A DNA stretch of 42,308 bases from Candidatus Omnitrophota bacterium. Its GTDB lineage: Bacteria; Omnitrophota; Gorgyraeia; Zapsychrales; Fredricksoniimonadaceae. Under the pieces are notes generated by a model. That model had not been told where the DNA came from and ran no database searches. It saw only the letters and a list, made by a program, of their open reading frames with translations. The first letter of the stretch is position 1, and each line of letters starts with the position of its first letter. The DNA lies in NCBI GenBank assembly GCA_016201795.1, contig JACQCF010000012.1, positions 1 through 42,308 on the forward strand. The letters run 5' to 3'. Of this stretch, positions 28,318-39,496 are shown piece by piece. The position numbers and the translations under genes are program-made.

Positions 28318-29559
28318 ATGTACTGGTCTAAATTTTTTATTCCTACTCTTAAGGAAACACCCGTCGGTACCGAGGCCGTCAGCCATCAATTATCTTTGCG
28401 TGCTTCCCTGGTGCATATGCTCACCGCAGGTGTCTATTCTTATTTACCGGTCGGTTACAAGGTCTTACGTAAAGTTGAAAATATTATTCGTCAGGAAATG
28501 GATGCGATCGGCTGTTGTGAGCTTTTGATGCCGTCTTTACAACCGATGGAGCTTTGGAAAAAAACCGGCCGCGACCAGAGTTTGAAAGAAGTGATGATTA
28601 CTTTCGATAATAAAAAAGGCCAGCGCATGTGCCTGGGGCCGACCCATGAGGAAATCATCACCACTATCGCCAAAGATTTTATCCAAAGTTATCGCCAATT
28701 ACCGGTCACTTTGTATCAGATTCAGACGAAATTTCGGGATGAAATACGCACCCGTTTCGGTATTGTGCGCGCCTGCGAATTCATTATGAAGGATGCCTAC
28801 AGTTTTGACCGTGATGGGCAGGGATTAAAAAAGAATTATGATTTGCAACTGGGCGCTTATGTCAAAATTTTCAAACGCTGTGGCTTAGACCCGATTGTCG
28901 TTTCGGCCGACAGTGGAGCTATGGGTGGCAGCGTCTCCCATGAATTTTTAGTGACAGCGCCTGTCGGGGAAGATGCGCTTTGGTTTAACAGCACCAACGG
29001 CCAGATGATCAAAGATGAAGATGGAAAAACTCCTTCGCCGCCGGGCGTATGGCAGAAAAAAATAGCTATTGAATTAGGGCACATTTTCCAATTAGGAACC
29101 AAATATAGCGAGGCTTTAGGTGCGGTTTTTTTGGATGAAGACGGTAAACAAAAACCCCTTATCATGGGTTGTTACGGTATTGGAGTCAGCCGTCTGATTG
29201 CCGCTATTATTGAATTAAATTCGGATAAATTCGGCATTATTTGGCCCACCGAAGTAGCGCCCTTTGAGGTAGAAATTCTTCCCGTGCAGGCCGGTGATGC
29301 ACCGCTCATGGCATTGGCCGAGCGTTATTACAAAGAATTACAAGCCGGGGGGGTTGATGTTTTATTGGATGATCGTGATGAAAGCGCAGGGCGTAAATTC
29401 AATGATGCGGATCTGATCGGCATTCCTTACCAGGTGATTATCGGTCAAAGAATGCTGGCTCAAAATCAGGTGGAGATTAAAGATCGGCGCACAGGCCAAA
29501 TTCAAGCCGTTTCCAAAGATCATTTAAGCCAAGAAATTTTGAAAAGGATTCGCTCATGA
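28318..29559 (+). CDS. proS: Prolyl-tRNA synthetase, short form without editing insertion
   Basis: CLGPTHEEIITTIAKDFIQSYRQLPVTLYQIQTKFRDEIRTRFGIVRACEFIMKDAYSFD; 413 aa. Confidence 0.93.
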   Translation: MYWSKFFIPTLKETPVGTEAVSHQLSLRASLVHMLTAGVYSYLPVGYKVLRKVENIIRQEMDAIGCCELLMPSLQPMELWKKTGRDQSLKEVMITFDNKKGQRMCLGPTHEEIITTIAKDFIQSYRQLPVTLYQIQTKFRDEIRTRFGIVRACEFIMKDAYSFDRDGQGLKKNYDLQLGAYVKIFKRCGLDPIVVSADSGAMGGSVSHEFLVTAPVGEDALWFNSTNGQMIKDEDGKTPSPPGVWQKKIAIELGHIFQLGTKYSEALGAVFLDEDGKQKPLIMGCYGIGVSRLIAAIIELNSDKFGIIWPTEVAPFEVEILPVQAGDAPLMALAERYYKELQAGGVDVLLDDRDESAGRKFNDADLIGIPYQVIIGQRMLAQNQVEIKDRRTGQIQAVSKDHLSQEILKRIRS

Positions 29560-30020
29560 CGCCGCAGGATGAACAACGGTTGATTGATGAAATAGCTAGC
29601 CTTTTGGCTCAAGCGCGGGGATTGGAATTAGTGGAGCTTAAAGTTGGCCGGCACAAAAACGATGTACTGATTCAAGTCCTGGCGGATAAACCTCAAGGCG
29701 GTATCAATCTTGAAGATTGTTCGCTGTTAAACCGCGCCATCGTCGAAGTCATTGACAAAAAGGGATTTTTTGGTGAAGATAATTATTCTTTAGAAGTAGC
29801 TTCCCCTGGTTTAGACAGGCCGCTTTTGACCTATAAAGATTTTTTGAGAAACCTCAATAGCGAAATACGCCTGTGGCTCAAAGAGCAGGTGGCTGGTAAA
29901 AAAGAATATGTCGGAGTTGTTATTTCAGCCAGCCCGGACGTTTTGACATTATTAACCAGAGAACAAAAGGAAATCATTGTACCTTTAGGTCAAATTATCA
30001 AAGGCATATTGGTTATTTAG
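29556..30020 (+). CDS. rimP: Ribosome maturation factor RimP
   Basis: LELVELKV..., INLEDCSLLNRAI, YSLEVASPGLDRPL; followed by nusA. Confidence 0.9.
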   Translation: MTPQDEQRLIDEIASLLAQARGLELVELKVGRHKNDVLIQVLADKPQGGINLEDCSLLNRAIVEVIDKKGFFGEDNYSLEVASPGLDRPLLTYKDFLRNLNSEIRLWLKEQVAGKKEYVGVVISASPDVLTLLTREQKEIIVPLGQIIKGILVI

Positions 30021-30026
30021 TCGAAT

Positions 30027-30043
30027 CCTGAGCTTGTCGAAGG
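30027..30043. repeat. Half-copy of the CCTGAG..TCGAAGG repeat in the rimP-nusA gap
   Basis: CCTGAGCTTGTCGAAGG. Confidence 0.65.
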
Positions 30044-30073
30044 GCTCACCATCTTAGGAAGGGAACAGAAGTT

Positions 30074-31132
30074 ATGGAGAATGAATTATTGACGATTTTG
30101 GAACAATTAGAGCGCGACAAAGGCATTAGCAAAGAAATCCTCATCGAAGCGGTGGAATCCGCCGTGGCCTCTGCTGCGCGTAAAATTTGGACTGTAGATA
30201 AAGAAGAAGACATTAAAGTGGTGTTGGACCGTAAAACCGGCAAAATTACGGCTTGGGCCGGCCAAGAAGAAATTCACTCCAGCGAATTCGGCCGCATTGC
30301 TGCCCAAACCGCCAAGCAGGTGGTGATTCAAAAAATCCGCGAGGCAGAAAAAGACGTGGTCTTTAATGAATACAATACCCGCATTGGCCAGATTATCAGC
30401 GGTGGCGTTTATCGTTTCGAACGTGGCAATATCATCGTGGATTTAGGCAAGGCCGAGGCTTTGATCCCGCGCAGCGAACAATCTAACAAGGAAGAATTTC
30501 GCCAGGGGGAACGTATCCGTGCCTATCTTCTGGAAGTGCGTCGTGATATTCGCGGCCCCCAAATTATTTTATCGCGCACCAATGTGAATTTCGTCAAACG
30601 TTTGTTTGATCTGGAAGTACCTGAAATTTATGAAGGCATTATTGAAATTAAAGCCATTGCGCGCGATCCGGGCGAACGGACCAAGATTGCTGTATTTTCT
30701 AAAGATGAAAAGATCGATTGTGTCGGTGCCTGTGTAGGTATGCGTGGTTCTCGTGTAAAAAATATTGTGACGGAACTCCACGGCGAAAAAATTGATATTG
30801 TACGCTATTCTGATGATATCAAAGAATACATTCAGGCGGCGTTATCTCCAGCGGAAATTTCGCAAATGCAGCTTATCAGTGATGAAAAGAGGGTGAATAT
30901 CATCGTCGATGAAGATCAATTGTCGTTGGCGATCGGCAAATACGGCCAGAACGTGCGTTTGGCCAGCAAATTAGTCGGATGGGAATTGGATATTTATTCG
31001 GCCAAACAATGGGAAGAAAAACAAAAGGCCGTGGAAGCACAAGAGTCTAAGGCAACGGCGACTGATACCGTTCCGGCTGATACAACCCCAGCGGATGAAG
31101 ATTCACAAGAAGAAGAGGAACAGGAAGGTTAA
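30074..31132 (+). CDS. nusA: Transcription termination/antitermination factor NusA
   Basis: S1 and KH motifs: CVGMRGSRVKNIVTELHGEKIDIV, DQLSLAIGKYGQNVRLASKLVGW. Confidence 0.95.
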   Translation: MENELLTILEQLERDKGISKEILIEAVESAVASAARKIWTVDKEEDIKVVLDRKTGKITAWAGQEEIHSSEFGRIAAQTAKQVVIQKIREAEKDVVFNEYNTRIGQIISGGVYRFERGNIIVDLGKAEALIPRSEQSNKEEFRQGERIRAYLLEVRRDIRGPQIILSRTNVNFVKRLFDLEVPEIYEGIIEIKAIARDPGERTKIAVFSKDEKIDCVGACVGMRGSRVKNIVTELHGEKIDIVRYSDDIKEYIQAALSPAEISQMQLISDEKRVNIIVDEDQLSLAIGKYGQNVRLASKLVGWELDIYSAKQWEEKQKAVEAQESKATATDTVPADTTPADEDSQEEEEQEG

Positions 31133-31141
31133 AAGGTTTTT

Positions 31142-33595
31142 ATGCGTATAGTGGATTTAGCTAAAGAATTAAAAATTACCGAAAATCGTATTCTCAAGAA
31201 ACTCAAAAGTTTAAAACTGCGTGCGAAAGATGGTAAAGAACTGACCGCCGGTGTCGAGATGATTGTGCGCGACGCTTTAGCCGATGAGGGTATTGGCAAA
31301 CGCGTAGTGGATGAAGAAGAACCTAAAAAGAAAACAGTTAAGGCTAAATCCGCTAAGACAGCCAAAGAAACCGTCCAGGAAAAAGAAAAAGTATCTAAAA
31401 CCAAAAAATTTTCTACAACACCTCAAGCGGCGCCTGCTAAAAAAACGTTTAAAAAACTTATACCTGCTTTAGTCAAAGAAGAAGAATTTCCTACCCCTGT
31501 TAGACCCAAAGAGCCGCCGGTGACAAAACCGGTTATACAACCTCCTAAACCAATGCCTGCGCCGCCGGCTAAAATAGAAGTTAAATTCCAACCTTTGCCA
31601 GTGTCTCCTGTGCCTAAACCAAGCGTTGATGTTTCTAAAATCGAAATTCCTAAAGAATTGCCACCGCTTGATCCGCTGAAAAAGAAAATTCGTTTTGATG
31701 CCCCGTTTGAGACGGTTAAACCTTTAGCCAAGAGACGTAAACATCGTCTGGAAGAAGGTGCCCGCGGGCACAGCAAGGATATTAAACCATCCTCGACGAT
31801 TTCCAATGCGGTGGTAGCACCAATTCCCGAAGGACCTTTGGTAGATATTGAGATTCCTTTACCTATTAGCGTCAATCATTTTGCCGTGCGTATCAATCAA
31901 AAAACGAATGTGGTACTGAAGAAACTTCTGGATATGGGCATTTTTGCCAATATTAATCAGAATTTAGGTGAAGAAATTGGCAGGAAACTGGCCGCTTCTT
32001 TTGGTTTTAATCTGATCAAGCTCAAAACTCAAGAAGAGCAGTTGGTGGATGTGCATAAACAGCAGCAAGAAGACCCCAGTCTTCTGAAAAGTCGTGCGCC
32101 AGTGGTGACTTTCATGGGACATGTGGATCATGGCAAAACATCCCTGCTGGATCGTATTCGTTCTTCGAAAGTGGCCGAAGGTGAACATGGCGGTATTACT
32201 CAACACATCGGCTCTTATTCGGTAGCCATTCCCAAAGGCCGCATTACATTTTTGGATACACCAGGACATGAGGCTTTCACCGCCATGCGCGCGCGCGGAG
32301 CCCATATTACGGATATTGTTGTTTTAGTCGTGGCGGCCGATGAAGGCATTATGCCTCAAACCATCGAAGCCATTGATCATGCCAGAGCCGCGAATGTTCC
32401 TATTGTGGTGGCGCTTAATAAAATCGACAAGAAAACAGCGGACGCGGACCGCGTCAAAAAACAGTTGATGGAATATGACTTAACGCCTGAAGATTGGGGC
32501 GGCAAAACCGTGGTGGTTGGCGTCTCCGCTTTAACGGGAGAGGGGATTGATAAACTTTTGGAAATGATTCTTTTGGAATCTGAGCTTCTGGAATTAAAAG
32601 CTAATCCTGATAAAAAGGCTTCCGGGATTGTCATTGAAGCGCATTTAAGCAAAGGCAAAGGGGCCGTGACCTCGCTCATGGTGCAAAGCGGCACACTGAA
32701 AGAAGGCGATGTCATCGTGGTGGGACCTTATTTGGGCAAAGTCAAAGCGCTATTTGATGGTCAGGAAAAATCTATTCAAGAAGCCGGGCCTTCAACACCC
32801 GTTGAAATTTTAGGTCTATCGGATGTGCCGGGGGCAGGAGATATTTTTTACGCCGTGGAAGATGAACACAAGGCACGCCAAATCGTCCAAACCCGTCAGG
32901 ATAAATTAAAAGATGAGAGGCTCTCTGGTACGGCTAGAGTTTCCTTAGAAGAGCTTTATTCTCAGATCCAACAGGGGCATATCAAAGAACTAAGAGTGGT
33001 CATTAAAGCGGATGTGCAGGGTTCCCTGGAAGCCATCAAAGAAGCGCTCAATAAAATTCCTACCAATGAAGTTAAACTGCGCATCATGCATGGGGGGGTA
33101 GGAGAGGTCAATGCTTCTGACGTAATTTTGGCCCTAGCTTCCGATGCTATTATCATTGCTTTTAACATCGCCATCGATACTAAAGCCAAGGAAGAGTTAG
33201 AAAAAACACCGGTGGATGTGCGCAAGTATCGTATTATTTACGACGCCGTTGATGACATCAAAAAAGCCTTAGAAGGTCTTTTAGCGCCTAAACTCAAACG
33301 CCATTTCGTTGGTAAAGTAGAGATTCGTCAAGTATTAAAATTAAGCAAGTCCGGAATCGTGGCCGGCTGTTATGTGCAAAAAGGCAAGATTCGTAACAAG
33401 AACCAAATTGATATTTTGCGTAATGACCAGGTGGTTTTTAGCGGTCACGTAAGCTCTTTAAAACGTTTTAAAGATGATGTCAAAGAAGTCGTCGAGAATT
33501 TTGAATGCGGCATTACTATTAACAATTTTCCGGATATTCAAGTCGGCGACATTATTGAAGCGTTCGACATCGAACAAATCGCCCGTAAATTATAA
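31142..33595 (+). CDS. infB: Translation initiation factor IF-2
   Basis: [44 protein letters not shown]. Confidence 0.97.
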   Translation: MRIVDLAKELKITENRILKKLKSLKLRAKDGKELTAGVEMIVRDALADEGIGKRVVDEEEPKKKTVKAKSAKTAKETVQEKEKVSKTKKFSTTPQAAPAKKTFKKLIPALVKEEEFPTPVRPKEPPVTKPVIQPPKPMPAPPAKIEVKFQPLPVSPVPKPSVDVSKIEIPKELPPLDPLKKKIRFDAPFETVKPLAKRRKHRLEEGARGHSKDIKPSSTISNAVVAPIPEGPLVDIEIPLPISVNHFAVRINQKTNVVLKKLLDMGIFANINQNLGEEIGRKLAASFGFNLIKLKTQEEQLVDVHKQQQEDPSLLKSRAPVVTFMGHVDHGKTSLLDRIRSSKVAEGEHGGITQHIGSYSVAIPKGRITFLDTPGHEAFTAMRARGAHITDIVVLVVAADEGIMPQTIEAIDHARAANVPIVVALNKIDKKTADADRVKKQLMEYDLTPEDWGGKTVVVGVSALTGEGIDKLLEMILLESELLELKANPDKKASGIVIEAHLSKGKGAVTSLMVQSGTLKEGDVIVVGPYLGKVKALFDGQEKSIQEAGPSTPVEILGLSDVPGAGDIFYAVEDEHKARQIVQTRQDKLKDERLSGTARVSLEELYSQIQQGHIKELRVVIKADVQGSLEAIKEALNKIPTNEVKLRIMHGGVGEVNASDVILALASDAIIIAFNIAIDTKAKEELEKTPVDVRKYRIIYDAVDDIKKALEGLLAPKLKRHFVGKVEIRQVLKLSKSGIVAGCYVQKGKIRNKNQIDILRNDQVVFSGHVSSLKRFKDDVKEVVENFECGITINNFPDIQVGDIIEAFDIEQIARKL

Positions 33596-33597
33596 TT

Positions 33598-34581
33598 ATG
33601 TCCAAAATTGTTTTTTCCGCCATGCGGCCAACCGGCAAATTGCATTTAGGTCATTGGCTGGGGGCTTTGCACAATTGGGTGAACCTGCAAAAGGATCATC
33701 AATGTATTTTTGCCATTGCCGACTGGCATGCGCTCATGAGCGAATATGAAAACAGCCGGCCTCTGAGTGAATATATCGTCGATATGGCCATTGATTGGAT
33801 GGCCTGTGGTATTGACCCGGACAAATCTATTCTTTATGTGCAGTCTGATGTCCCTGAGCATTTGGAATTGCAAATGGTTTTATCCTGCCTGACCCCGCTA
33901 AGTTGGCTGGAGCGCAATCCCACTTATAAGGAACAATTAAAGGAAATCCCCAGCCGTAATCTTCAAACGCATGCGTTTTTAGGTTATCCGGTGCTGCAGG
34001 CGGCGGATATCTTGCTTTATAAAGCCAATGCCGTACCTATCGGTCAAGATCAATTGCCCCATCTGGAACTTTGCCGCGAAATCGCCCGTCGGTTTAATTT
34101 TTTATACAAAAAAGAATTTTTCCCCGACTGTCAGCCGATTTTAACCCAAACCCCGCGGTTATTGGGCATTGATAACCGTAAAATGAGTAAAAGCTACGGC
34201 AATGCCATCAATTTATCTGATTCTGCCAGTGACATCACTCAAAAAGCCGCTAAAATGATTACAGATCCTCAGAGGATTCATAGAAGTGATCCCGGCCGCC
34301 CCGAGCACTGCAATGTGTATAGCTATTACCAGGCGCTGGCGCCGGACTTAACCAAAGAAGTTTATGCCTGGTGTACGGGGGCGACTAAAGGCTGCACGGA
34401 ATGTAAAAAGATTTTGGCTGATCGCATGATAGATTATTTAGCGCCGATGAGAGACAAACGCGCCCAATTGGAAAAAGACAAAGATCGCATTCGCGATATT
34501 TTGCGTGAAGGGGCCAAGAAAGCCAAATCCATCGCGCAAAAAACCATGGCCCAAGTGCGCCAGGCCGTTTTTGGTAGTTAA
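33598..34581 (+). CDS. trpS: Tryptophanyl-tRNA synthetase
   Basis: SAMRPTGKLHLGHWLGAL, PVLQAADILLYKANAVPIGQDQLPHLEL, KMSKSYGNAI. Confidence 0.96.
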   Translation: MSKIVFSAMRPTGKLHLGHWLGALHNWVNLQKDHQCIFAIADWHALMSEYENSRPLSEYIVDMAIDWMACGIDPDKSILYVQSDVPEHLELQMVLSCLTPLSWLERNPTYKEQLKEIPSRNLQTHAFLGYPVLQAADILLYKANAVPIGQDQLPHLELCREIARRFNFLYKKEFFPDCQPILTQTPRLLGIDNRKMSKSYGNAINLSDSASDITQKAAKMITDPQRIHRSDPGRPEHCNVYSYYQALAPDLTKEVYAWCTGATKGCTECKKILADRMIDYLAPMRDKRAQLEKDKDRIRDILREGAKKAKSIAQKTMAQVRQAVFGS

Positions 34582-34591
34582 CACGAAAACT

Positions 34592-35335
34592 ATGTCTTAC
34601 AAAATTCAACTTGAAAAATTCGAAGGCCCGCTGGATCTTCTGTTGTATTTAATCAAGAAAAACGATATTGATATTTGCGATATTCCGATTGCCACTATCA
34701 CGGCCCAATACATGGAATATATTACCGTGATGAAAATGCTTAATCTCGAGGTGGTGGGTGACTTTTTGGTGATGGCGGCGACCCTCCTGCAAATTAAATC
34801 CCAAATGCTTCTACCGCCGGATCCTCTGGCTAACCCCCCAGAAGAACAAGACCCCCGCAGCGAGCTGGTACGCCGCTTGCAAGAATATCAGCAGTTTAAG
34901 CAAGTGGCAGAAAATCTCAAAGAAAAAGAAGGTTTTCGTCAGAATTTATTTGGCCGCATCGTGGATGAAGAAGCTCTCAATCAAATCAAAGAAGACGCGC
35001 AGGAAGTTTTTATTGAAGCCAGTTTGTTTGATTTGATCAATGCCTTTAACACCGCCCTTAAGAAAATTCCTGAAACACAGACCTATGAAGTTGATGAAGA
35101 TCAATTTTCTATCGACGGTCAAATTCATGCCATCCTGCATCGGCTGGTCGAATCCCCCCGTATTTCTTTAATGGATCTTTTTAGCAAAGCTTCGTGCAAG
35201 ATGGAGGTCATTTGCACGTTTGTAGGGATGCTGGAATTGGTGAGATTAAAAGAAATCGTGGCCCTTCAGCGGCGGGCTTTTGATGATATTGAAATTATTC
35301 GTAATCTCCCTCATGAGGTCGTTTCCGATGGATGA
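34592..35335 (+). CDS. scpA: Segregation and condensation protein A
   Basis: KFEGPLDLLLYLIKKNDIDICDIPIATIT, DFLVMAATLLQIKSQMLLP; ATG 34592. Confidence 0.93.
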   Translation: MSYKIQLEKFEGPLDLLLYLIKKNDIDICDIPIATITAQYMEYITVMKMLNLEVVGDFLVMAATLLQIKSQMLLPPDPLANPPEEQDPRSELVRRLQEYQQFKQVAENLKEKEGFRQNLFGRIVDEEALNQIKEDAQEVFIEASLFDLINAFNTALKKIPETQTYEVDEDQFSIDGQIHAILHRLVESPRISLMDLFSKASCKMEVICTFVGMLELVRLKEIVALQRRAFDDIEIIRNLPHEVVSDG

Positions 35336-36323
35336 AATCAAACGTCTGGTCTTAGGCGAGCAATCCCAGGAAGATGAAGTCGTCAGCCTTTCTTTAAGAC
35401 CTCATCAATTAAGTGAATTTATCGGTCAAAAAGATATTGTGGCGGCTCTTAAAATTGCTATGGCTGCTGCCAAAAAACGCTCTGAACCTTTAGAACACAT
35501 CTTGTTTTCCGGCCCGCCGGGTTTGGGCAAAACTTCTTTAGCCCACATCATGGCCAATGAAATGAACCGCCGCATTACCATTACCTCAGGTCCGGCCATT
35601 GAGCGGGCAGGGGATTTTATCGGTATTTTAACCAATCTGGAACAAGGGGACATCCTTTTTATCGATGAGATTCACCGGCTTTCCAAGACGGTGGAAGAAT
35701 TTTTATATCCGGCCATGGAAAGTTTTAAAATTGATTTTGTCGTCGATAAAGGACCGTACGCCAAAACCATTAACTTCAACCTCAAACCCTTTACTCTCAT
35801 CGGAGCCACCACCCGAAGCGGGCTTCTGGCAACGCCGCTGCGAGATCGTTTTGGTATTTTTCATCATTTGGAGTTTTACCAGCAAGAGGATTTAGCGCTC
35901 ATTCTTAAATCTTCGGCGGTCAAACTCGGCGTGGAGGTGGATGCGCCAGCGGCCGATGAAATTGCCCGTCGTTCGCGGGGAACACCGCGGGTGGCCAACC
36001 GGCTTCTTCGCCGCTGCCGGGATTACGCGCAAGTCAAAGCGGGTAAAAACCATATCGATTTGAATATTGTTTTAGATTGTATGAAAGCCCTGCGTATTGA
36101 TGAATATGGCCTGGATGATTTAGACCGCCGGCTTTTACAGGTCATTAAAACCCATTATCAAGGCGGTCCCGTGGGGATTGAGGCTTTATCCGCGACGCTC
36201 AATGAAGAAGTGGATACGTTAGTCGATGTGATTGAGCCCTATTTGCTTAAAACCGGCTTTTTGCGGCGTACCTCACGGGGTAGGGAATTGACAGAATTGT
36301 CTTTGAAACACGTGGCCTCTTAA
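35328..36323 (+). CDS. ruvB: Holliday junction DNA helicase RuvB
   Basis: SLRPHQLSEFIGQ, HILFSGPPGLGKTSLAHIMANEM, LFIDEIHRL, GATTRSGLLATPLRDRFG. Confidence 0.97.
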   Translation: MDEIKRLVLGEQSQEDEVVSLSLRPHQLSEFIGQKDIVAALKIAMAAAKKRSEPLEHILFSGPPGLGKTSLAHIMANEMNRRITITSGPAIERAGDFIGILTNLEQGDILFIDEIHRLSKTVEEFLYPAMESFKIDFVVDKGPYAKTINFNLKPFTLIGATTRSGLLATPLRDRFGIFHHLEFYQQEDLALILKSSAVKLGVEVDAPAADEIARRSRGTPRVANRLLRRCRDYAQVKAGKNHIDLNIVLDCMKALRIDEYGLDDLDRRLLQVIKTHYQGGPVGIEALSATLNEEVDTLVDVIEPYLLKTGFLRRTSRGRELTELSLKHVAS

Positions 36324-36333
36324 AGGTATATCG

Positions 36334-36846
36334 ATGATCATTAATTTTTTATTTTTATTTGTTTTTTTATGCTGTCCTTTAGCCCGTGCTCAAGAAGTAC
36401 ATTTAAGCTTAACAAGTCCGGCTTTTGAAAACAATCAAGTTATCCCTTCCCAGTACACCTGTACCGGTTCCGACATTAATCCGCCTTTGACGATTAAAAA
36501 TGTTCCTCCCAAAACAGAAAGCCTGGCCTTAACTATTTCTGATCCTGACGCGCCACAAGGAACATGGATTCACTGGGTGGTGTACAATATGAAACCAAAC
36601 ACGGAAATGATGGCTGAAAATTCTATTTCCGGTGATGAACTTTTCAATGACTTTGGCAAACAGCATTATGGTGGCCCTTGCCCGCCGGGAGGAAGGCCGC
36701 ATCACTACGTTTTTGAGCTTTATGCATTGGATCAGAAATTATCTCTCAAGCAAGACGGCACCATCAAAGACCTGCAGCAAAGCATGGAAGGGCATATCTT
36801 GGCCAAAGCTAAGCTAACCGGTACTTACAGCAAACCATCCTGGTAA
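36334..36846 (+). CDS. YbhB/YbcL family Raf-kinase-inhibitor-like (PEBP) protein with signal peptide
   Basis: IPSQYTCTGSDINPPLTI, ISDPDAPQGTWIHWVVYNM, YGGPCPPGGRPHHYVFELYAL. Confidence 0.93.
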   Translation: MIINFLFLFVFLCCPLARAQEVHLSLTSPAFENNQVIPSQYTCTGSDINPPLTIKNVPPKTESLALTISDPDAPQGTWIHWVVYNMKPNTEMMAENSISGDELFNDFGKQHYGGPCPPGGRPHHYVFELYALDQKLSLKQDGTIKDLQQSMEGHILAKAKLTGTYSKPSW

Positions 36847-36866
36847 AAATAGTTTTGCAAATTATG

Positions 36867-36894
36867 TTGCGGGCATCAAACCCTCGACTATAAT
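36867..36894 (+). promoter_or_regulatory. Promoter TTGCGG-16-TATAAT with -10 box 6 nt before the sdhC ATG
   Basis: Perfect TATAAT 36889-36894; ATG 36901; no SD. Confidence 0.65.
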
Positions 36895-36900
36895 ACTTTT

Positions 36901-37578
36901 ATGTCTTACCAGACTTTTGATTTCAACAGTTCCATCACCAAAAAACAGATTGTCGCCCTCACAGGTCTTGTACTGATCTTCTTTGTGGTTTTCCATTTGG
37001 CCGGGAATTTATTTATCTATGGCGGCCCCGCGGCTTTTAACGGTTACGTCGAGAAATTAGACGATTTAGGTGTTTTAAAAACCATTGCCGAATGGGGTTT
37101 ATTTTTTGTTTTTGGCATACATATTCTCACCACTGCTTTTTTAGTCTTAGAAAACATTCAAGCTAGAGGAATAAGCCGTTATGCGGTGGATAATTCCAAG
37201 GGCCCACGTTCTTTAGCCACACGGCTTATGCCTTACAGCGGCAGCTATCTTTTTTTATATGTGATCTGGCATTTGATAGACTTTTCCTGGGCTGACCAGC
37301 AGGGTCCACGCAGTATCATTCACGGGGTCAGTTACGGTCTTTACGGCGTGGTCGTTAATGCTTTCAAAGACCCTTTGCACAGTATGTTGTATATCATCGC
37401 GATGTGCTTTTTGGGTTTACATCTGGCCCATGGCACCCAGAGTTTCCTGCAAACTTTTGGTTTTAACGACAACCGTTTTACGCCGTGCATCAAAAAATTT
37501 AGCCGTTATTTTGCCGTCGCTATGGCGGCTGGCTATAGTTCGATTCCATTGTATGTTTTATATGTTTTGAAAGTTTAG
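36901..37578 (+). CDS. sdhC: Succinate dehydrogenase/fumarate reductase cytochrome b subunit (b558 type)
   Basis: [36 protein letters not shown]; directly precedes sdhA and sdhB. Confidence 0.9.
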   Translation: MSYQTFDFNSSITKKQIVALTGLVLIFFVVFHLAGNLFIYGGPAAFNGYVEKLDDLGVLKTIAEWGLFFVFGIHILTTAFLVLENIQARGISRYAVDNSKGPRSLATRLMPYSGSYLFLYVIWHLIDFSWADQQGPRSIIHGVSYGLYGVVVNAFKDPLHSMLYIIAMCFLGLHLAHGTQSFLQTFGFNDNRFTPCIKKFSRYFAVAMAAGYSSIPLYVLYVLKV

Positions 37579-37582
37579 ATCC

Positions 37583-39496
37583 ATGCTCGATTCCAAAATC
37601 CCACAGGGTCCGCTCAAAGACAAATGGACCACATTTAAATTCTCTGCCCGTCTGGTAAGCCCGGCCAATAAGCGTAAATATAAAATTTTAGTCGTCGGTA
37701 CAGGTTTGGCCGGTGCTTCTGCCGCTGCTTCCCTGGCCGAACTCGGCTATCAGGTGGAAAGTTTTTGTTTCCAGGATTCGCCCCGCCGGGCGCATTCCAT
37801 TGCCGCGCAAGGAGGGATTAACGCCGCTAAAAACTACCCTAACGACGGTGACAGTATTAAACGTCTCTTTTATGACACCATCAAAGGCGGAGATTTCCGT
37901 TCCCGTGAAGCTAATGTTTATCGTTTAGCGGAAGTGAGCAACTGCATCATTGATCAATGCGTGGCCCAGGGGGTGCCTTTTGCCCGTGAATACAGCGGTT
38001 ATCTCGACAATCGTTCTTTCGGCGGCGCGCAAGTGTCCCGCACTTTTTATGCCCGGGGCCAAACCGGCCAACAGCTTTTGTTAGGAGCCTATCAAGCGTT
38101 GATGAAAGAAGCCGCCAAAGGTTCCGTGATATTACATCCGCGTATGGAAATGCTGGACTTAGTGATCATCGACGGAGTTGCCCGCGGTATAGTGGTGCGT
38201 AATCTCATCAGCGGCCAAATCGAATCCTATAGCGGTGATGCCGTGGTGCTGGCGACCGGTGGTTACGGCAACGTGTTTTATTTATCCACCAATGCCAAAG
38301 GCAGCAATGCCACCGCTATTTGGCGGGCGCATAAAAAAGGGGCTTTTTTTGCCAACCCTTGTTTTACCCAAATTCATCCTACTTGTATTTGCGTGCATGG
38401 GGATTATCAAAGCAAGTTGACCTTAATGAGTGAAAGTTTACGTAATGATGGCCGGGTCTGGGTGCCTAAAAATTCGGGAGATAAACGCCCGGGGCATAAA
38501 ATCCCCGAGAATGAACGTGATTATTTCCTGGAGCGTAAATATCCGGCCTTCGGTAATTTAGTGCCCCGCGATATAGCCTCGCGCAGCACCAAAGAACTAT
38601 GCGATGCCGGCCGGGGGGTGGGCTCCTCGGGCCAGGCGGTTTATCTGGATCTGACGGATGCCATCAAACGTTTAGGGATTGATACGATCAAAGAACGTTA
38701 CGGCAATTTATTTGATATGTATGAAAAGATCATGAATCAAAATCCTTATCAGACGCCCATGATGATTTATCCGGCGGTGCATTACACCATGGGTGGTTTG
38801 TGGGTGGATTACAATTTGATGAGCAATTTATCCGGACTTTTTGTCATCGGGGAAGCCAATTTCTCCGACCACGGGGCCAATCGTTTGGGGGCTAGCGCGC
38901 TCATGCAGGGTTTGGCGGATGGCTACTTTGTTTTGCCTTACACCATGGGTGATTATTTAGCCAAGAATAAACCCGTGGATACGAACATCAAAGACCACGC
39001 CGAGTTTAAAAAATGTGAAGCGGACATAAAAAATTATACGCATAAACTTTTGTCTATTAAAGGTAAACGCACCGTCGATGATTTTCACCGCCAATTAGGA
39101 CAATTATTGTGGGATAAGTGCGGCATGGCGCGCAGTGAATCCGGTTTAAATGAAGCCCTCAACAAGATTCCTGAAATTCGTCAAGAGTTCTGGAAGAATG
39201 TGAATGTGTTAGGCTCCGGAGAAGAATTTAATCAAGCGCTCGAGCGCGCCGGGCGGGTAGCGGATTTCCTGGAATTCGCCGAGCTTTTAGTAGCTGATGC
39301 TTTGCATCGTCAGGAATCCTGCGGTGGACATTTCAGGCAAGAATATCAAACTCCTGAAGGCGAGGCTTTGCGCCGTGATGATCTGTTTACCTATGTGGCG
39401 GCCTGGCAGTTTAATGGGGTAGGCCAAAACCCTACGCTGCATAAAGAAGAACTAAAATTTGAAGAAGTACATTTGGCACAACGATCTTATAAATAA
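37583..39496 (+). CDS. sdhA: Succinate dehydrogenase/fumarate reductase flavoprotein subunit
   Basis: [63 protein letters not shown]. Confidence 0.96.
   Translation: MLDSKIPQGPLKDKWTTFKFSARLVSPANKRKYKILVVGTGLAGASAAASLAELGYQVESFCFQDSPRRAHSIAAQGGINAAKNYPNDGDSIKRLFYDTIKGGDFRSREANVYRLAEVSNCIIDQCVAQGVPFAREYSGYLDNRSFGGAQVSRTFYARGQTGQQLLLGAYQALMKEAAKGSVILHPRMEMLDLVIIDGVARGIVVRNLISGQIESYSGDAVVLATGGYGNVFYLSTNAKGSNATAIWRAHKKGAFFANPCFTQIHPTCICVHGDYQSKLTLMSESLRNDGRVWVPKNSGDKRPGHKIPENERDYFLERKYPAFGNLVPRDIASRSTKELCDAGRGVGSSGQAVYLDLTDAIKRLGIDTIKERYGNLFDMYEKIMNQNPYQTPMMIYPAVHYTMGGLWVDYNLMSNLSGLFVIGEANFSDHGANRLGASALMQGLADGYFVLPYTMGDYLAKNKPVDTNIKDHAEFKKCEADIKNYTHKLLSIKGKRTVDDFHRQLGQLLWDKCGMARSESGLNEALNKIPEIRQEFWKNVNVLGSGEEFNQALERAGRVADFLEFAELLVADALHRQESCGGHFRQEYQTPEGEALRRDDLFTYVAAWQFNGVGQNPTLHKEELKFEEVHLAQRSYK

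Noticed and set aside
31758-31771. Perfect 14-nt palindrome GTGCCCGCGGGCAC inside infB
   Set aside because: Single occurrence, no shared core with the repeat families, in a compositionally biased linker; plausible by chance.
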